Positions 7,286-15,448 of a stretch of 49,055 nt of DNA are shown piece after piece. The translations under genes were made by a program, and so were the position numbers. Below the pieces are notes generated by a model. The model searched no databases. It saw only the letters and a list, made by a program, of their open reading frames with translations, and was not told the DNA's origin. How positions within the stretch are numbered: the stretch's first letter is position 1; the number at the start of each line of letters is the position of its first letter. Source of the DNA: an uncultured Desulfobacterales bacterium (GTDB taxonomy: Bacteria > Desulfobacterota > Desulfobacteria > Desulfobacterales > JAFDCJ01); contig CALZJV010000052.1 in NCBI GenBank assembly GCA_945787595.1, forward strand, positions 1 through 49,055, read 5' to 3'.

Positions 7286-8455
7286 ATGGCCGTAAAATCC
7301 AAATCCGCGACTCAAATTTATTTCAATAAAGACCATGACATGGTTCGTAAAGCCGTGCGAGAATTTGTCGACAAAGAGATTAATCCTTTCATGGACGGGT
7401 GGGAGGATAAAGGTGAGGCGCCGCTTCACGACCTGTTTAAAAAAATGGGAGATCTGGGCTTTCTCGGTATTCGCTATGATACCAAATACGGCGGTCAGGG
7501 AATGGACTATTGGTACGATACCGTTTGCTTGGAAGAGCTCGGCCGCATTCACGGATCCGGCATACCCGTTGCCATTGCCGTTCAAACCCACATGGCAACC
7601 CCGGCCATTTATGAATATGGCAGCGAATATCTGAAGGAATCCTATTTGAAGCCTGCGATTGCCGGCGAAATGGTTGCGGCCATTGCTGTCACCGAACCGG
7701 GTGCCGGATCAGACGTCAGCGCTCTTCAGACCACAGCGAAAAAAGACGGCGAATTCTATGTCATCAACGGCTGCAAGACATATATTACCAACGGTACCCA
7801 GGCCGATTTCTTGACCCTTTTGGCGAGAACCAGTGATGATCCGGGCTATAACTCCTTTAGTCTTTTCGTAGTTCCCACCAAGCTCCCCGGATTCAAAGTG
7901 AGCCGAAAACTGGACAAGCTCGGATTGCGAAGCAGTGATACGGCCGAGCTTTTTTTTGACGATCTGAGAGTGCCCGCCGAAAACCTGATCGGACGTGAGG
8001 GTGAGGGGTTTGTCTACCAGATGCGGCAGTTTCAACACGAGCGATTCTCTGCCATTCCCATCTCGTATATTTCTGCTGAGGAAATGATGGCCATGACTGT
8101 CGAGCACATACGGCAACGCATTGTTTTCGGCAAACCGTTGATTACCAGGCAAGTACTAAGACACCGGCTCGCTGACTGGCAGACTGAAACCGAATGTTTG
8201 CGTCAGCTAACATACCATATTGTAAGAATGAAAGAAGCCGGACTGGATGTTACCCGGGAGGTTTCCATGGCGAAGCTATATGCCTCTCAGCTCTTAATGA
8301 AGGTGGCCGACGGTTGTTTGCAGATGTATGGGGGCCTGGGATTCATGAACGAAATGCTGATTTCGCGAAACTATCGGGATGCTCGTCTGATAGCCATCGG
8401 CGGCGGGGCGGACGAAATAATGCGGGAAATTATCGCAAAAATGGAATTGGGATGA
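7286..8455 (+). CDS. Acyl-CoA dehydrogenase, long-chain/isovaleryl-type active site
   Basis: A 389-residue flavoprotein. The ACAD signature AVTEPGAGSD is at 134-143, followed by NGCKTYITNG; the C-terminal YGGLGFMNEM and RNYRDAR segments are family hallmarks. The usual catalytic Glu of medium/short-chain enzymes (in the EGT motif) is replaced by GGGADE at 372-377. In LCAD and isovaleryl-CoA dehydrogenase the base comes from an earlier helix, and here Glu265/Glu266 (SAEEMMAM) fit. The enzyme should oxidise an acyl-CoA to the 2-enoyl-CoA and pass electrons to ETF. The start follows GGAAGG by 5 bases. Its stop overlaps an ATG just before the TetR gene. Confidence 0.9.
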   Translation: MAVKSKSATQIYFNKDHDMVRKAVREFVDKEINPFMDGWEDKGEAPLHDLFKKMGDLGFLGIRYDTKYGGQGMDYWYDTVCLEELGRIHGSGIPVAIAVQTHMATPAIYEYGSEYLKESYLKPAIAGEMVAAIAVTEPGAGSDVSALQTTAKKDGEFYVINGCKTYITNGTQADFLTLLARTSDDPGYNSFSLFVVPTKLPGFKVSRKLDKLGLRSSDTAELFFDDLRVPAENLIGREGEGFVYQMRQFQHERFSAIPISYISAEEMMAMTVEHIRQRIVFGKPLITRQVLRHRLADWQTETECLRQLTYHIVRMKEAGLDVTREVSMAKLYASQLLMKVADGCLQMYGGLGFMNEMLISRNYRDARLIAIGGGADEIMREIIAKMELG

Positions 8456-8466
8456 AAGGAACTATA

Positions 8467-9090
8467 ATGCAACCTGCTGCAAAGACGCCTGCATCGAGAT
8501 ATAAGCAGAAAACTCTGCCGCCCGGGCGTATTAAAATTACCCGGGCCCTGAAATCACTGCTTGAACAAAAAGAGTTCAGCGCAATCACAACCGCGGAAAT
8601 TGCAAGAATAGCCGGCGTCACAGACGCCCTTATTTACAAATATTTTAAGGACAAGCGCGATTTACTCCACCAGGTATTAAGTGAATATCTCGAACAATAT
8701 CGCAGCCAGATTACCCTTGACCTCAAGGGGATTAAGGGAACACTCAACCAGCTTCGCAAGCTCATCTGGTCGCATATCAATGTGTATGCCACCAACCGGG
8801 TATTTGCCAGAATACTTCTTATCGAAGTCAGAAACTATCCGGATTACTACAAAAGTGAAACCTATGGTCGGGTAAAAGAATATAGTGATATTGTATTACA
8901 AATAATTAACGACGGCATCCAAAACCGGGAAATCCGCGATGACCTGCCGCCCAGATTGCTCAGACATAGTATCCTCGGCAGCATTGAACAGGTTTGCCTT
9001 TCGGGGATAACCTTCGGCAAGGACATCGACCCCGATGCTCTTACCGATCAGCTTTGTGCATTTATTTTCAAAGGAATAGAAAAAGTATAG
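8467..9090 (+). CDS. TetR/AcrR family transcriptional regulator
   Basis: From the ATG at 8467 (AAAGGA 6 bases upstream) the protein has 207 residues. The N-terminal helix-turn-helix spans about 40-60 (ITTAEIARIAGVTDALIYKY), followed by the typical FKDKRDLL. The rest is a helical ligand-binding domain with GSIEQVCL near the end. It lies 11 bases after the acyl-CoA dehydrogenase and is co-directional with the cluster, so it probably controls it in response to an acyl-CoA; this is inference from context, as with LiuR/FadR-type TetR proteins. The last codons (EKV-stop) lie within the duplicated repeat at 9078. Confidence 0.88.
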   Translation: MQPAAKTPASRYKQKTLPPGRIKITRALKSLLEQKEFSAITTAEIARIAGVTDALIYKYFKDKRDLLHQVLSEYLEQYRSQITLDLKGIKGTLNQLRKLIWSHINVYATNRVFARILLIEVRNYPDYYKSETYGRVKEYSDIVLQIINDGIQNREIRDDLPPRLLRHSILGSIEQVCLSGITFGKDIDPDALTDQLCAFIFKGIEKV

Positions 9091-9183
9091 TTGATAGGTT
9101 TACTGAGTGATTTGTTGATTAAGGTTAAAGGATGATATCTATTTAAACCAGTCAACTTAATCAACTCAATGAACTCAATAAAC
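9078..9183. repeat. Duplicated hairpin element, copy B
   Basis: This near copy of 7154-7268 has a shorter right arm. It starts inside the end of the TetR coding sequence and ends 25 bases before the first carboxyltransferase start. Flanking similarity (AAAGGA/AAAAGG then ATAGAAAAAGTA) extends into the TetR gene, so the repeat supplied the end of that reading frame or grew into it. Confidence 0.8.
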
Positions 9184-9207
9184 TAAAGAGACCGGAGGGT
9201 TTACAGT

Positions 9208-10758
9208 ATGGGAAAATGGATGAACGGCTACCTCGAAAAGCTGGCCGCCAATCGCCGGGAAAACACTGAGGCCGGAGGCGCCCAACGCATCGAGCTCCAG
9301 CATCAGTTGGGTAAACTCACTGCCAGGGAGAGAATCAAATATCTAACCGATCAGGGGTCTTTTGAGGAGCTGGGATCACTGGTCAGGGAGTTTCGCTTCG
9401 GTCTTGAGGGGGAGGCAAAGCCGAGCCCATCAGATGGCGTCATCATGGGTCTGGCCCGGGTGCATGGAAGACCAGTCATGGTGTATTCACTGGACTTCAC
9501 CGTAATGTCCGGTTCTATCGGCGATCAGGGAATCTGGAAGATTGCGGAGCTGATCGAAATGGCCGGAAAGCAACAGATGCCTGTCATCGGCATGTTTGAC
9601 TCCGCCGGCTCGAGAATGGGCTTTAAAAACGGTTTTGTCGGATTAAGCGGTTTGGGCCGGCTATTCAGAAACTGTTGTCTCTATTCAGGCGTCATTCCGC
9701 AAATAGCGCTGGTTTTAGGACCTTGCACTGGGCCCATGGCACAAGTGCCGGTTCTGGCCGACTTTCTGATCATCAATGAGAAAACCGGATTTTTATGGTG
9801 GGGCGGTGATATCGCTTCGGAAGACGCCGGGTCCGCGGAATTCCACATGGAGAAAAGCGGCCAGTGCGACCTGATAGCCGACAGCGACGAGCAGGCCATC
9901 GATATGGTCAAACAACTGCTGGTGTTCATGCCCCAGAATTGTTGGGAGAAGCCGGCCACCACCGAATCCGCCGATGACCCTGAAAGAAGTGAAGAAGCCC
10001 TGCTCGATATCATGCCCAATGACCCCAAGTTCACCTACGATATTCACGAAATCATCGATTTAATCGTGGACAACGGTGAATTTTTTGAGTTAAAGGTGGA
10101 CTTCGCGCCCAATTTGGTTACCGGTTTTGCCCGTTTCGCCGGGATGGTTGCGGGCATCGCCGCCAGCAATCCTGATGAGCTCAGTGGCATCATGGAGCCG
10201 GACGCCTCGGATAAGTATGACCGCTTTATCATGTTTTTGGATGCATTTAACATTCCCCTGCTGACCATATCAGATACACCGGCCTACCCGCCAGGCGACA
10301 AATGGGAGCGCCGCGGCGTCATTCGGCACGGCGCCAAGAACCTGCATGGCTACTCGCACCTGACGAATCCAAAGGTAACCATAGTGCTCAGACGCTCCTA
10401 CGGCGGCTCGAACATTGTTATGGGCTGCAGCAAGATGGGACCTGATTTCATCTATGGCTGGCCAACTGCGGAATTCGCTCCTACCGGACCGGAATCCATC
10501 GTCCAGGCTGTTTTCCACAAGGAGCTGGAACAGGCCAGGCAAGATGACAATTATGATGAGGTCTATAACTTTTTTCTGAATATCCTGAAGCAACACTTCA
10601 GTGTTATGACGATGGGAAAGGTGTTCACCACTTACTACACGGTCCATGAAGTTATCGATCCACGGGAAACCCGCGCCAAGATCGTCAAGGCGCTGCAAGC
10701 CTGCATCGACAAATCTGAAAAAATGCCGCAAAAGAGACGATTCATAAAACCAGCATAG
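9208..10758 (+). CDS. Acyl-CoA carboxylase carboxyltransferase subunit, paralogue 1
   Basis: A 516-residue protein of the PccB/MccB type, with two crotonase-fold lobes. The N-terminal LGKLTARERI (34-43) and SFEELG are family hallmarks. In the N-lobe the oxyanion segment that normally reads GPC..GGA is GPCTGPMAQ at 171-179, so the Gly-Gly is lost (Pro-Met). In the C-lobe the second oxyanion segment is intact: RSYGGSNIVMG (396-406), followed by WPTAE and VIDPRETR (482-489). The enzyme would transfer carboxyl from biotin to an acyl-CoA. The neighbouring paralogue shows the opposite pattern, suggesting an obligate heteromer. CGGAGGG lies about 9 bases before the ATG. Confidence 0.9.
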   Translation: MGKWMNGYLEKLAANRRENTEAGGAQRIELQHQLGKLTARERIKYLTDQGSFEELGSLVREFRFGLEGEAKPSPSDGVIMGLARVHGRPVMVYSLDFTVMSGSIGDQGIWKIAELIEMAGKQQMPVIGMFDSAGSRMGFKNGFVGLSGLGRLFRNCCLYSGVIPQIALVLGPCTGPMAQVPVLADFLIINEKTGFLWWGGDIASEDAGSAEFHMEKSGQCDLIADSDEQAIDMVKQLLVFMPQNCWEKPATTESADDPERSEEALLDIMPNDPKFTYDIHEIIDLIVDNGEFFELKVDFAPNLVTGFARFAGMVAGIAASNPDELSGIMEPDASDKYDRFIMFLDAFNIPLLTISDTPAYPPGDKWERRGVIRHGAKNLHGYSHLTNPKVTIVLRRSYGGSNIVMGCSKMGPDFIYGWPTAEFAPTGPESIVQAVFHKELEQARQDDNYDEVYNFFLNILKQHFSVMTMGKVFTTYYTVHEVIDPRETRAKIVKALQACIDKSEKMPQKRRFIKPA

Positions 10759-10792
10759 TTAATGAAATCCGGAGAGAGTCAATGAATATAAA

Positions 10793-10940
10793 TATCAAAT
10801 TACAACTTACAAATATCAAACAAATACCAATAACCGAAATTCAAAATTCGAAACCCGTCTGCCAAGCCAGTTTTGGTCATTGAATATTGGAATTTGAGTA
10901 TTATTCGTAATTTGGTGCTTGGAAATTGGGATTTCAATAA
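10793..10940. repeat. AT-rich imperfect inverted repeat, copy 3
   Basis: The left arm holds CAAATTACAACTTACAAATA, ACCAATAACCGAAATTC and AAAATTCG. The right arm holds GGTCATTGAATATTGG, GAATTTGAG and CGTAATTTGGTGCTTGG, roughly the reverse complement. It belongs with the copies at 4310 and 5290. It separates the two carboxyltransferase genes. Confidence 0.6.
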
Positions 10941-11017
10941 ATGAGAAAACAGCAAAGACGATTAGAGTTTACTGAAAAATTATAAAAAGCAAATCAGATT
11001 GAATCAAGGGACCTATC

Positions 11018-12574
11018 ATGGGTAAACGAATGGATAATGCCATTAACCGATATGAGGAAATTCGGCAGAAAAACCTCCTGGGAGGGGGCTTTAAACATAT
11101 CGAAAGGCAACACGGACGGGGGAAGTTAACCGCCCGGGAGAGGATCGAAATTCTGATCGACCCGGGCAGTTTCAATGAACTGGGTTCGTTTGTGGGCACC
11201 ACCGGCAAACGCATCGATGGCCGCGTACCGGAAGCGCCCTGTGACGGTGCCGTCGTTGGCACGGCCCAGGTAAATGGCCGCCTGATCATGATCCACGCCA
11301 GCGATTTTACGGTTTTGGGAGGATCCATCGGCGCCCAGCACCTCATCAAATTTGCCCGGCCTCTTGAAATGGCGGCCCAGTGGGGTATTCCCATGGTCAA
11401 TCTGCTGGATTCCTCGGGGGGCCGGCTTGGCTACGAAGATGTGGCCATGGCCGGTATCGATTGGTATTTCCGGCGCCAGTCCATGTATTCAGGTGTCATC
11501 CCTCAGATCACAGTACTTATGGGACCGTGCATCGCAGGCGGGGCCTATCTGCCGACGCTGTGTGACTTTCTGTTTATGAGCCGCGTCTCTGCCAACATGT
11601 GGCTTGGCGGTCCGCGCCAGACCATGGCAGCCACATCCGAGAAGTTGGACCGCAGCATCGGTGGGGCTGATTATCACATGCAGCTCACCGGAAGCTGTGA
11701 TGTTGTGGGAGAAGACGATGAAGAAACCATCAGGAAATGCCGTCAATTACTCTGCTACCTGCCTCAGAATTTCAGAGAAAAACCACCGCAATGGGAAAAA
11801 CTCGATGATCCGCAACGGAAAGTAGTAGATCTTGCAGATCTGGTTCCCGATGAATTTGAGAAGACCTATGACATGCACGCTGTCATCAGTCGGCTGGTGG
11901 ACAATGGCGAATACTTTGAAATCAAGGATGAGTATGCTAAAAACCTGATTACCTGCTTTGGCAGGTTCAATGGTGATGTTGTCGGTTTGGTTGCGAACAA
12001 CCCCGAATATCAGGGCAGCATTCTGGAAATCGACTCCTGTGACAAGTACTACCGGTTCTTGCAGGTCCTTGATGCCTACAACATTCCTCTGGTCAATCTA
12101 GTAGACACGCCTCCGGTTGTTCCCGGGGAATTGGAGGAAGCGAGGGGGTTGATGCGACACATGGGAAAAATAGTAAACGCCTATGCCACAAGCACCATAC
12201 CAAAAATCAGCGTTGTTCTACGCGAGGCTTACGCCGATGCCGGCAGCATGGTATTGGGCGGCCTCAAAAGCATGGGTGCGGATCTGACCTATGCCTGGCC
12301 CATTGCAAGGTTTGCCGTGGAGGCTTCAAGACTGGATTACCGCGAAGTTTACGGCAATTCGATTGAGGAAGATGCTTACGAATCCTATCTCAACCGCTCA
12401 AGAGAAAAAGTGGATGTATTTGACGCCGCCCACAGTTGGACCGCCCAGGTTGTAGATGAAATTATTCTGCCCGCTGATACGCGCAAAAAGATCATAGAAG
12501 CGCTCGAGCTGACAAGAAATAAACACGAAAAACTGCCGCGACGGGCCAAGAATCACGGAACATCTCCGACATGA
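11018..12574 (+). CDS. Acyl-CoA carboxylase carboxyltransferase subunit, paralogue 2
   Basis: A 518-residue paralogue of the gene at 9208, sharing RGKLTARERIE at 34-44 and PGSFNELGSF. The N-lobe oxyanion motif is intact and MccB-like: GPCIAGGAY at 169-177, with DSSGGRLG at 131-138. The C-lobe motif that should read YGG is altered and two residues longer: AYADAGSMVLGG at 404-415. It keeps YAWPIARFAV and ILPADTR. Together the two paralogues retain one complete set of half-sites. The biotin carrier and biotin carboxylase follow downstream, so all parts of a biotin-dependent carboxylase are present. The substrate is unknown; a branched or unsaturated acyl-CoA fits the liu/atu-like context. Confidence 0.9.
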   Translation: MGKRMDNAINRYEEIRQKNLLGGGFKHIERQHGRGKLTARERIEILIDPGSFNELGSFVGTTGKRIDGRVPEAPCDGAVVGTAQVNGRLIMIHASDFTVLGGSIGAQHLIKFARPLEMAAQWGIPMVNLLDSSGGRLGYEDVAMAGIDWYFRRQSMYSGVIPQITVLMGPCIAGGAYLPTLCDFLFMSRVSANMWLGGPRQTMAATSEKLDRSIGGADYHMQLTGSCDVVGEDDEETIRKCRQLLCYLPQNFREKPPQWEKLDDPQRKVVDLADLVPDEFEKTYDMHAVISRLVDNGEYFEIKDEYAKNLITCFGRFNGDVVGLVANNPEYQGSILEIDSCDKYYRFLQVLDAYNIPLVNLVDTPPVVPGELEEARGLMRHMGKIVNAYATSTIPKISVVLREAYADAGSMVLGGLKSMGADLTYAWPIARFAVEASRLDYREVYGNSIEEDAYESYLNRSREKVDVFDAAHSWTAQVVDEIILPADTRKKIIEALELTRNKHEKLPRRAKNHGTSPT

Positions 12575-12576
12575 TA

Positions 12577-12812
12577 TGGTTCACCGCAGAGCCGCAAAGC
12601 ACGCAGAGTTGAACTTTTTTTATTTGCCGTTGATCCTCCCAAAAAACTGCCGGACAGGAAGGACGGCAAATGAAGATTATCAGAAGCTTTGCTTCATTAT
12701 AATTTATAATACAAGCTCTGACGGCTTGGGTTTATTTCTTTTCGTCCTCTCAACGAAAAGAAACTATAGAAAATCTTTGCGATCCCTGCGCCTCAAGCGG
12801 AGCGGGCGGTGA
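12577..12812. repeat. GC-rich word repeat pair (CACCGCAGAG...GCGGTGAG)
   Basis: The left arm CACCGCAGAGCCGCAAAGCA (12583-12602) and the right arm CTTTGCGATCCCTGCGCC...GCGGGCGGTGAG (12774-12812) are partly complementary. They recall the widespread ACCGCAGAGACGCAGAG repeats. No credible gene lies in this 263-base gap. Confidence 0.5.
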
Positions 12813-12837
12813 GAATTTAAAAAGGAGTAAGAGAAAA

Positions 12838-13089
12838 ATGGCAGCAAAAAGAATCGAAGTTAGAGCGCCGATGTCGGGAGTATTTTACCGCAAACCCTCG
12901 CCCGACACAGCCGCTTATGTCAAGGTCGGCGATCCGGTTAAAAAAAAGCAGGTGCTCGGACTGCTGGAAACGATGAAAGTCTATCAGAAAGTCAAATGCC
13001 CGGCCAACGGCAGGGTTGTGGAGATTGTACCCGAAAATGAATGCCCACTCAAAGATGATGATCTGATATTTGTGATTGAGGTGAGTTGA
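12838..13089 (+). CDS. Biotin carboxyl carrier protein (single biotinyl domain)
   Basis: An 83-residue lipoyl/biotinyl-domain protein. The biotinylation site is ETMKVY, with Lys47 as the attachment point; the family norm is (E/A)-(A/M)-MKM, so Ala to Thr and Met to Val are mild variations. VRAPMSGVFYRKPSP at the N-terminus and PANGRVVEIVPENE after the lysine are typical. It is a free carrier, unlike the fused alpha subunits of PCC/MCC. It lies 4 bases upstream of biotin carboxylase, so the two are co-translated. AAAGGAG precedes the ATG. Confidence 0.93.
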   Translation: MAAKRIEVRAPMSGVFYRKPSPDTAAYVKVGDPVKKKQVLGLLETMKVYQKVKCPANGRVVEIVPENECPLKDDDLIFVIEVS

Positions 13090-13093
13090 GAAT

Positions 13094-14464
13094 ATGTCTG
13101 CAATGTTCAAGAAGATATTGGTAGCCAACCGCGGAGAAATCGCCTTGCGGGTCATCCGGGCCTGCCGGGAATTGGCCATCAAAAGTGTGGCCGTTTATTC
13201 AGAGGCAGACGGGAAATCCTTGCATCTTAAAACGGCTGATGAACGGATTTGCATTGGTCCTCCCATGAGTATCAAAAGTTATTTAAACATTGAAAGTATC
13301 ATAAATGCTGCTAAAAAAACCGGTGCCGAGGCTGTCCATCCCGGCTACGGCTATTTAGCCGAGAAAAAAGAATTTGCAGAAGCATGTGAAGACAGCGGTC
13401 TCGCATTCATAGGTCCGACACCGCTGAACCTGAAACTGGCCGGAGACAAAATTGCTGCAAAAAAGATAATGGAAAAAGCCGGGGTTGCGGTCATTACCAG
13501 CAGCCCGGACGGCGTCACAAGCCTGCCGGAGGCTTTGGTTATTTGCAAAAAGATCGGATACCCCGTCATGATTAAGGCCTCCGGCGGAGGGGGCGGCCGC
13601 GGGATCCGGATCTGTGCCGATGAAGAAGTCCTGCGTGAGGATTTTGCCATAGCAAAAGCGGAAGCAGGCGCCGCCTTTGGCAACGCAGAACTTTACATTG
13701 AAAAATATGTCGAAAAACCGCGGCATATCGAATTTCAAATTCTTGCGGACAGAAACGGCAACATCGTCCACCTGGGAGAAAGGGAATGTACCATTCAGCG
13801 GCGTTATCAAAAGCTCATCGAAGAATCCCCCTCTCCCAAACTTACTGCCGACCTCAGGAAAACCATGGGAGAGACAGCCATACGCGCTGCCAGAGCTGTC
13901 AAGTATTTCAATGCGGGTACGGTTGAATTTCTGCTGGATGCCGATGACAATTTTTATTTTATGGAAATAAATTCGCGCATCCAGGTCGAGCATCCCGTTA
14001 CCGAGTTAACCACCGGGATCGATCTGGTAAAAGAGCAAATTCGGCTTTCCGCCGGCGGAACACTCGACTATTCATTTGACGATTTAAATCAGCGCGGTTG
14101 GGCCATTGAATGCCGCATCAACGCTGAAGACCCTGAGCGTAACTTTTTACCTTCACCGGGAACCGTCGAGGCCTACGTCCCACCGGGCGGCTTTGGTGTG
14201 CGCCTGGATACTCACCTGTACCAGGGTTACGAACTGCCGATTTACTATGATTCTCTGATCGCCAAACTGATTTCCTTCGATCTCACCCGGCCGGGTGCCA
14301 TTTCGATCATGAAAAGAGCACTAGCAGAATTTGTAATTTCACCCTTGAAGACCACCATCCCGCTTTACCGCCGGATCATGGATGATCCTTCCTTCCGGCA
14401 AGGGAATTTTGATACCGGATTTATACACAAATTTGTATCGGATGAAGATGATGATGATGATTGA
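13094..14464 (+). CDS. Biotin carboxylase (AccC-like)
   Basis: A 456-residue ATP-grasp enzyme that carboxylates biotin with ATP and bicarbonate. Visible are KILVANRGEIA (7-17), the glycine loop GGGGGRG (164-170), HIEFQILAD (211-219), ECTIQRRYQKLIEESPSP (231-248), FMEINSRIQVEHPVTE (289-304) and the closing region ECRINAEDP. Length is standard for a stand-alone AccC. The ATG at 13103 (MFKKILV) is an alternative start. The C-terminus ends in an acidic tail DEDDDDD encoded by a GAT-rich trinucleotide run, which is unusual. It should work with the carrier at 12838 and both carboxyltransferases. Confidence 0.95.
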   Translation: MSAMFKKILVANRGEIALRVIRACRELAIKSVAVYSEADGKSLHLKTADERICIGPPMSIKSYLNIESIINAAKKTGAEAVHPGYGYLAEKKEFAEACEDSGLAFIGPTPLNLKLAGDKIAAKKIMEKAGVAVITSSPDGVTSLPEALVICKKIGYPVMIKASGGGGGRGIRICADEEVLREDFAIAKAEAGAAFGNAELYIEKYVEKPRHIEFQILADRNGNIVHLGERECTIQRRYQKLIEESPSPKLTADLRKTMGETAIRAARAVKYFNAGTVEFLLDADDNFYFMEINSRIQVEHPVTELTTGIDLVKEQIRLSAGGTLDYSFDDLNQRGWAIECRINAEDPERNFLPSPGTVEAYVPPGGFGVRLDTHLYQGYELPIYYDSLIAKLISFDLTRPGAISIMKRALAEFVISPLKTTIPLYRRIMDDPSFRQGNFDTGFIHKFVSDEDDDDD

Positions 14465-14466
14465 TT

Positions 14467-14655
14467 CATTACCGAGGCACTGAGGACACCGAGATGTTTG
14501 GTCAACAATTAGGGTGTGGATAATCATGCAGAACGTCGATCTTCGCTTTCACCCCATCATTATTCCGACAAATCTGCTTTTAGTTGCAATTTCAGATTAA
14601 TATGGCCAGGTTTTCAATGTTAGAATAAACTCTCTGTCTCGAGCGAAGCGGGTGG
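14467..14655. repeat. GC-rich word repeat (ACCGAGGCACTGAGG ... CGAGCGAAGCGGGTGGT)
   Basis: The left end TTACCGAGGCACTGAGGACA and the right end CTCTGTCTCGAGCGAAGCGG belong to the same repeat vocabulary as 12577-12812; both right ends share AGCG(G/A)AGCGGG(C/T)GGT. No gene lies in this gap. Confidence 0.45.
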
Positions 14656-14677
14656 TATAAACTAAGGAGTTCATCCC

Positions 14678-15448
14678 ATGTCTGAACCACATCTGCTTTA
14701 CCGCGTCGAAAAGAATATCGCCTGCTTCACCATCAACCGTGAACCCCAGCGCAATGCGATCAGTCTCGATGCCGTTACTCTTTTTTCAAAATACCTGGAT
14801 GATGCATCGACAGACCCGAATGTGCGGGTCATTCTGATCACAGGGTCGGGAGAAAAAGCCTTCTGTTCAGGTGCAGATCTTGCGAGTGCCGCAGATGGCA
14901 AGATTGAGAAAGGGTTTAAAAGTTATGCCGGCCTTCTTAAAAAACTGGCTGGATATCCAAAACCGGTGGTTGCAAAAGTCAATGGGGCCTGTATGGCAGG
15001 CGGCATGGGGCTTATGCTGGCTTGCGATATTGTGATTGCTAAAAATGAAGCGACATTCGGCACACCGGAAGTAAAGGTTGGACTCTGGCCCATGATGATC
15101 GGTGCATTGATTTACCGCAACGTGCTCCGTAAAAAAGCCGCAGAAATGGTTTTGCTGGGAGAGCGGCTAAGCGCCGGACAGGCGCTTGAGTTGGGTTTGA
15201 TTACCCGTTCGGTTCCATCTGAAATGCTGGATGATGAAGTTGAAGAAGTTCTGCAAAGCCTGGCCGCTAAAAGCCCCATTGGCATGAAAATCGGCAAGGA
15301 GGCATTTTACGCCATGGCCGATATGCCGTTCGAAGAGGCGGTCGATTTTCTTTCCGATAAAATTCAGGAGATCGCCTCCACCGATGATGCGGCCGAGGGC
15401 ATCACGGCGTTTATCGAGAAGCGGGAGCCTGTGTTCAAAGGCAAGTGA
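14678..15448 (+). CDS. Enoyl-CoA hydratase, LiuC/AtuE-like
   Basis: A 256-residue crotonase-fold protein with CSGAD at 63-67 and AGGMG at 107-111 as oxyanion segments and Glu131 in GTPEVKVG as the likely catalytic residue. The second Glu position lies in GLWPMMIGALIYR, which resembles the GLIPATISPYV loop of methylglutaconyl-type hydratases more than the GGTQRL loop of classical enzymes; this is a judgement by eye. Directly downstream of the carboxylase genes, it could hydrate the carboxylated enoyl-CoA, as LiuC follows MCC. AAGGAG lies 9 bases before the ATG. Confidence 0.88.
   Translation: MSEPHLLYRVEKNIACFTINREPQRNAISLDAVTLFSKYLDDASTDPNVRVILITGSGEKAFCSGADLASAADGKIEKGFKSYAGLLKKLAGYPKPVVAKVNGACMAGGMGLMLACDIVIAKNEATFGTPEVKVGLWPMMIGALIYRNVLRKKAAEMVLLGERLSAGQALELGLITRSVPSEMLDDEVEEVLQSLAAKSPIGMKIGKEAFYAMADMPFEEAVDFLSDKIQEIASTDDAAEGITAFIEKREPVFKGK

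Noticed and set aside
8194..8466. N-terminal extension of the TetR frame into the acyl-CoA dehydrogenase gene
   Set aside because: It would overlap the dehydrogenase by more than 250 bases; the ATG at 8467 has a good ribosome-binding site and a normal TetR length.
12576..12812. 78-codon + strand ORF between the carboxyltransferase and carrier genes
   Set aside because: It is composed of repeat words and ends in repeat sequence; no ribosome-binding site.
13355..13993. 212-codon minus-strand ORF
   Set aside because: Antisense to biotin carboxylase, whose motifs fill the opposite strand.
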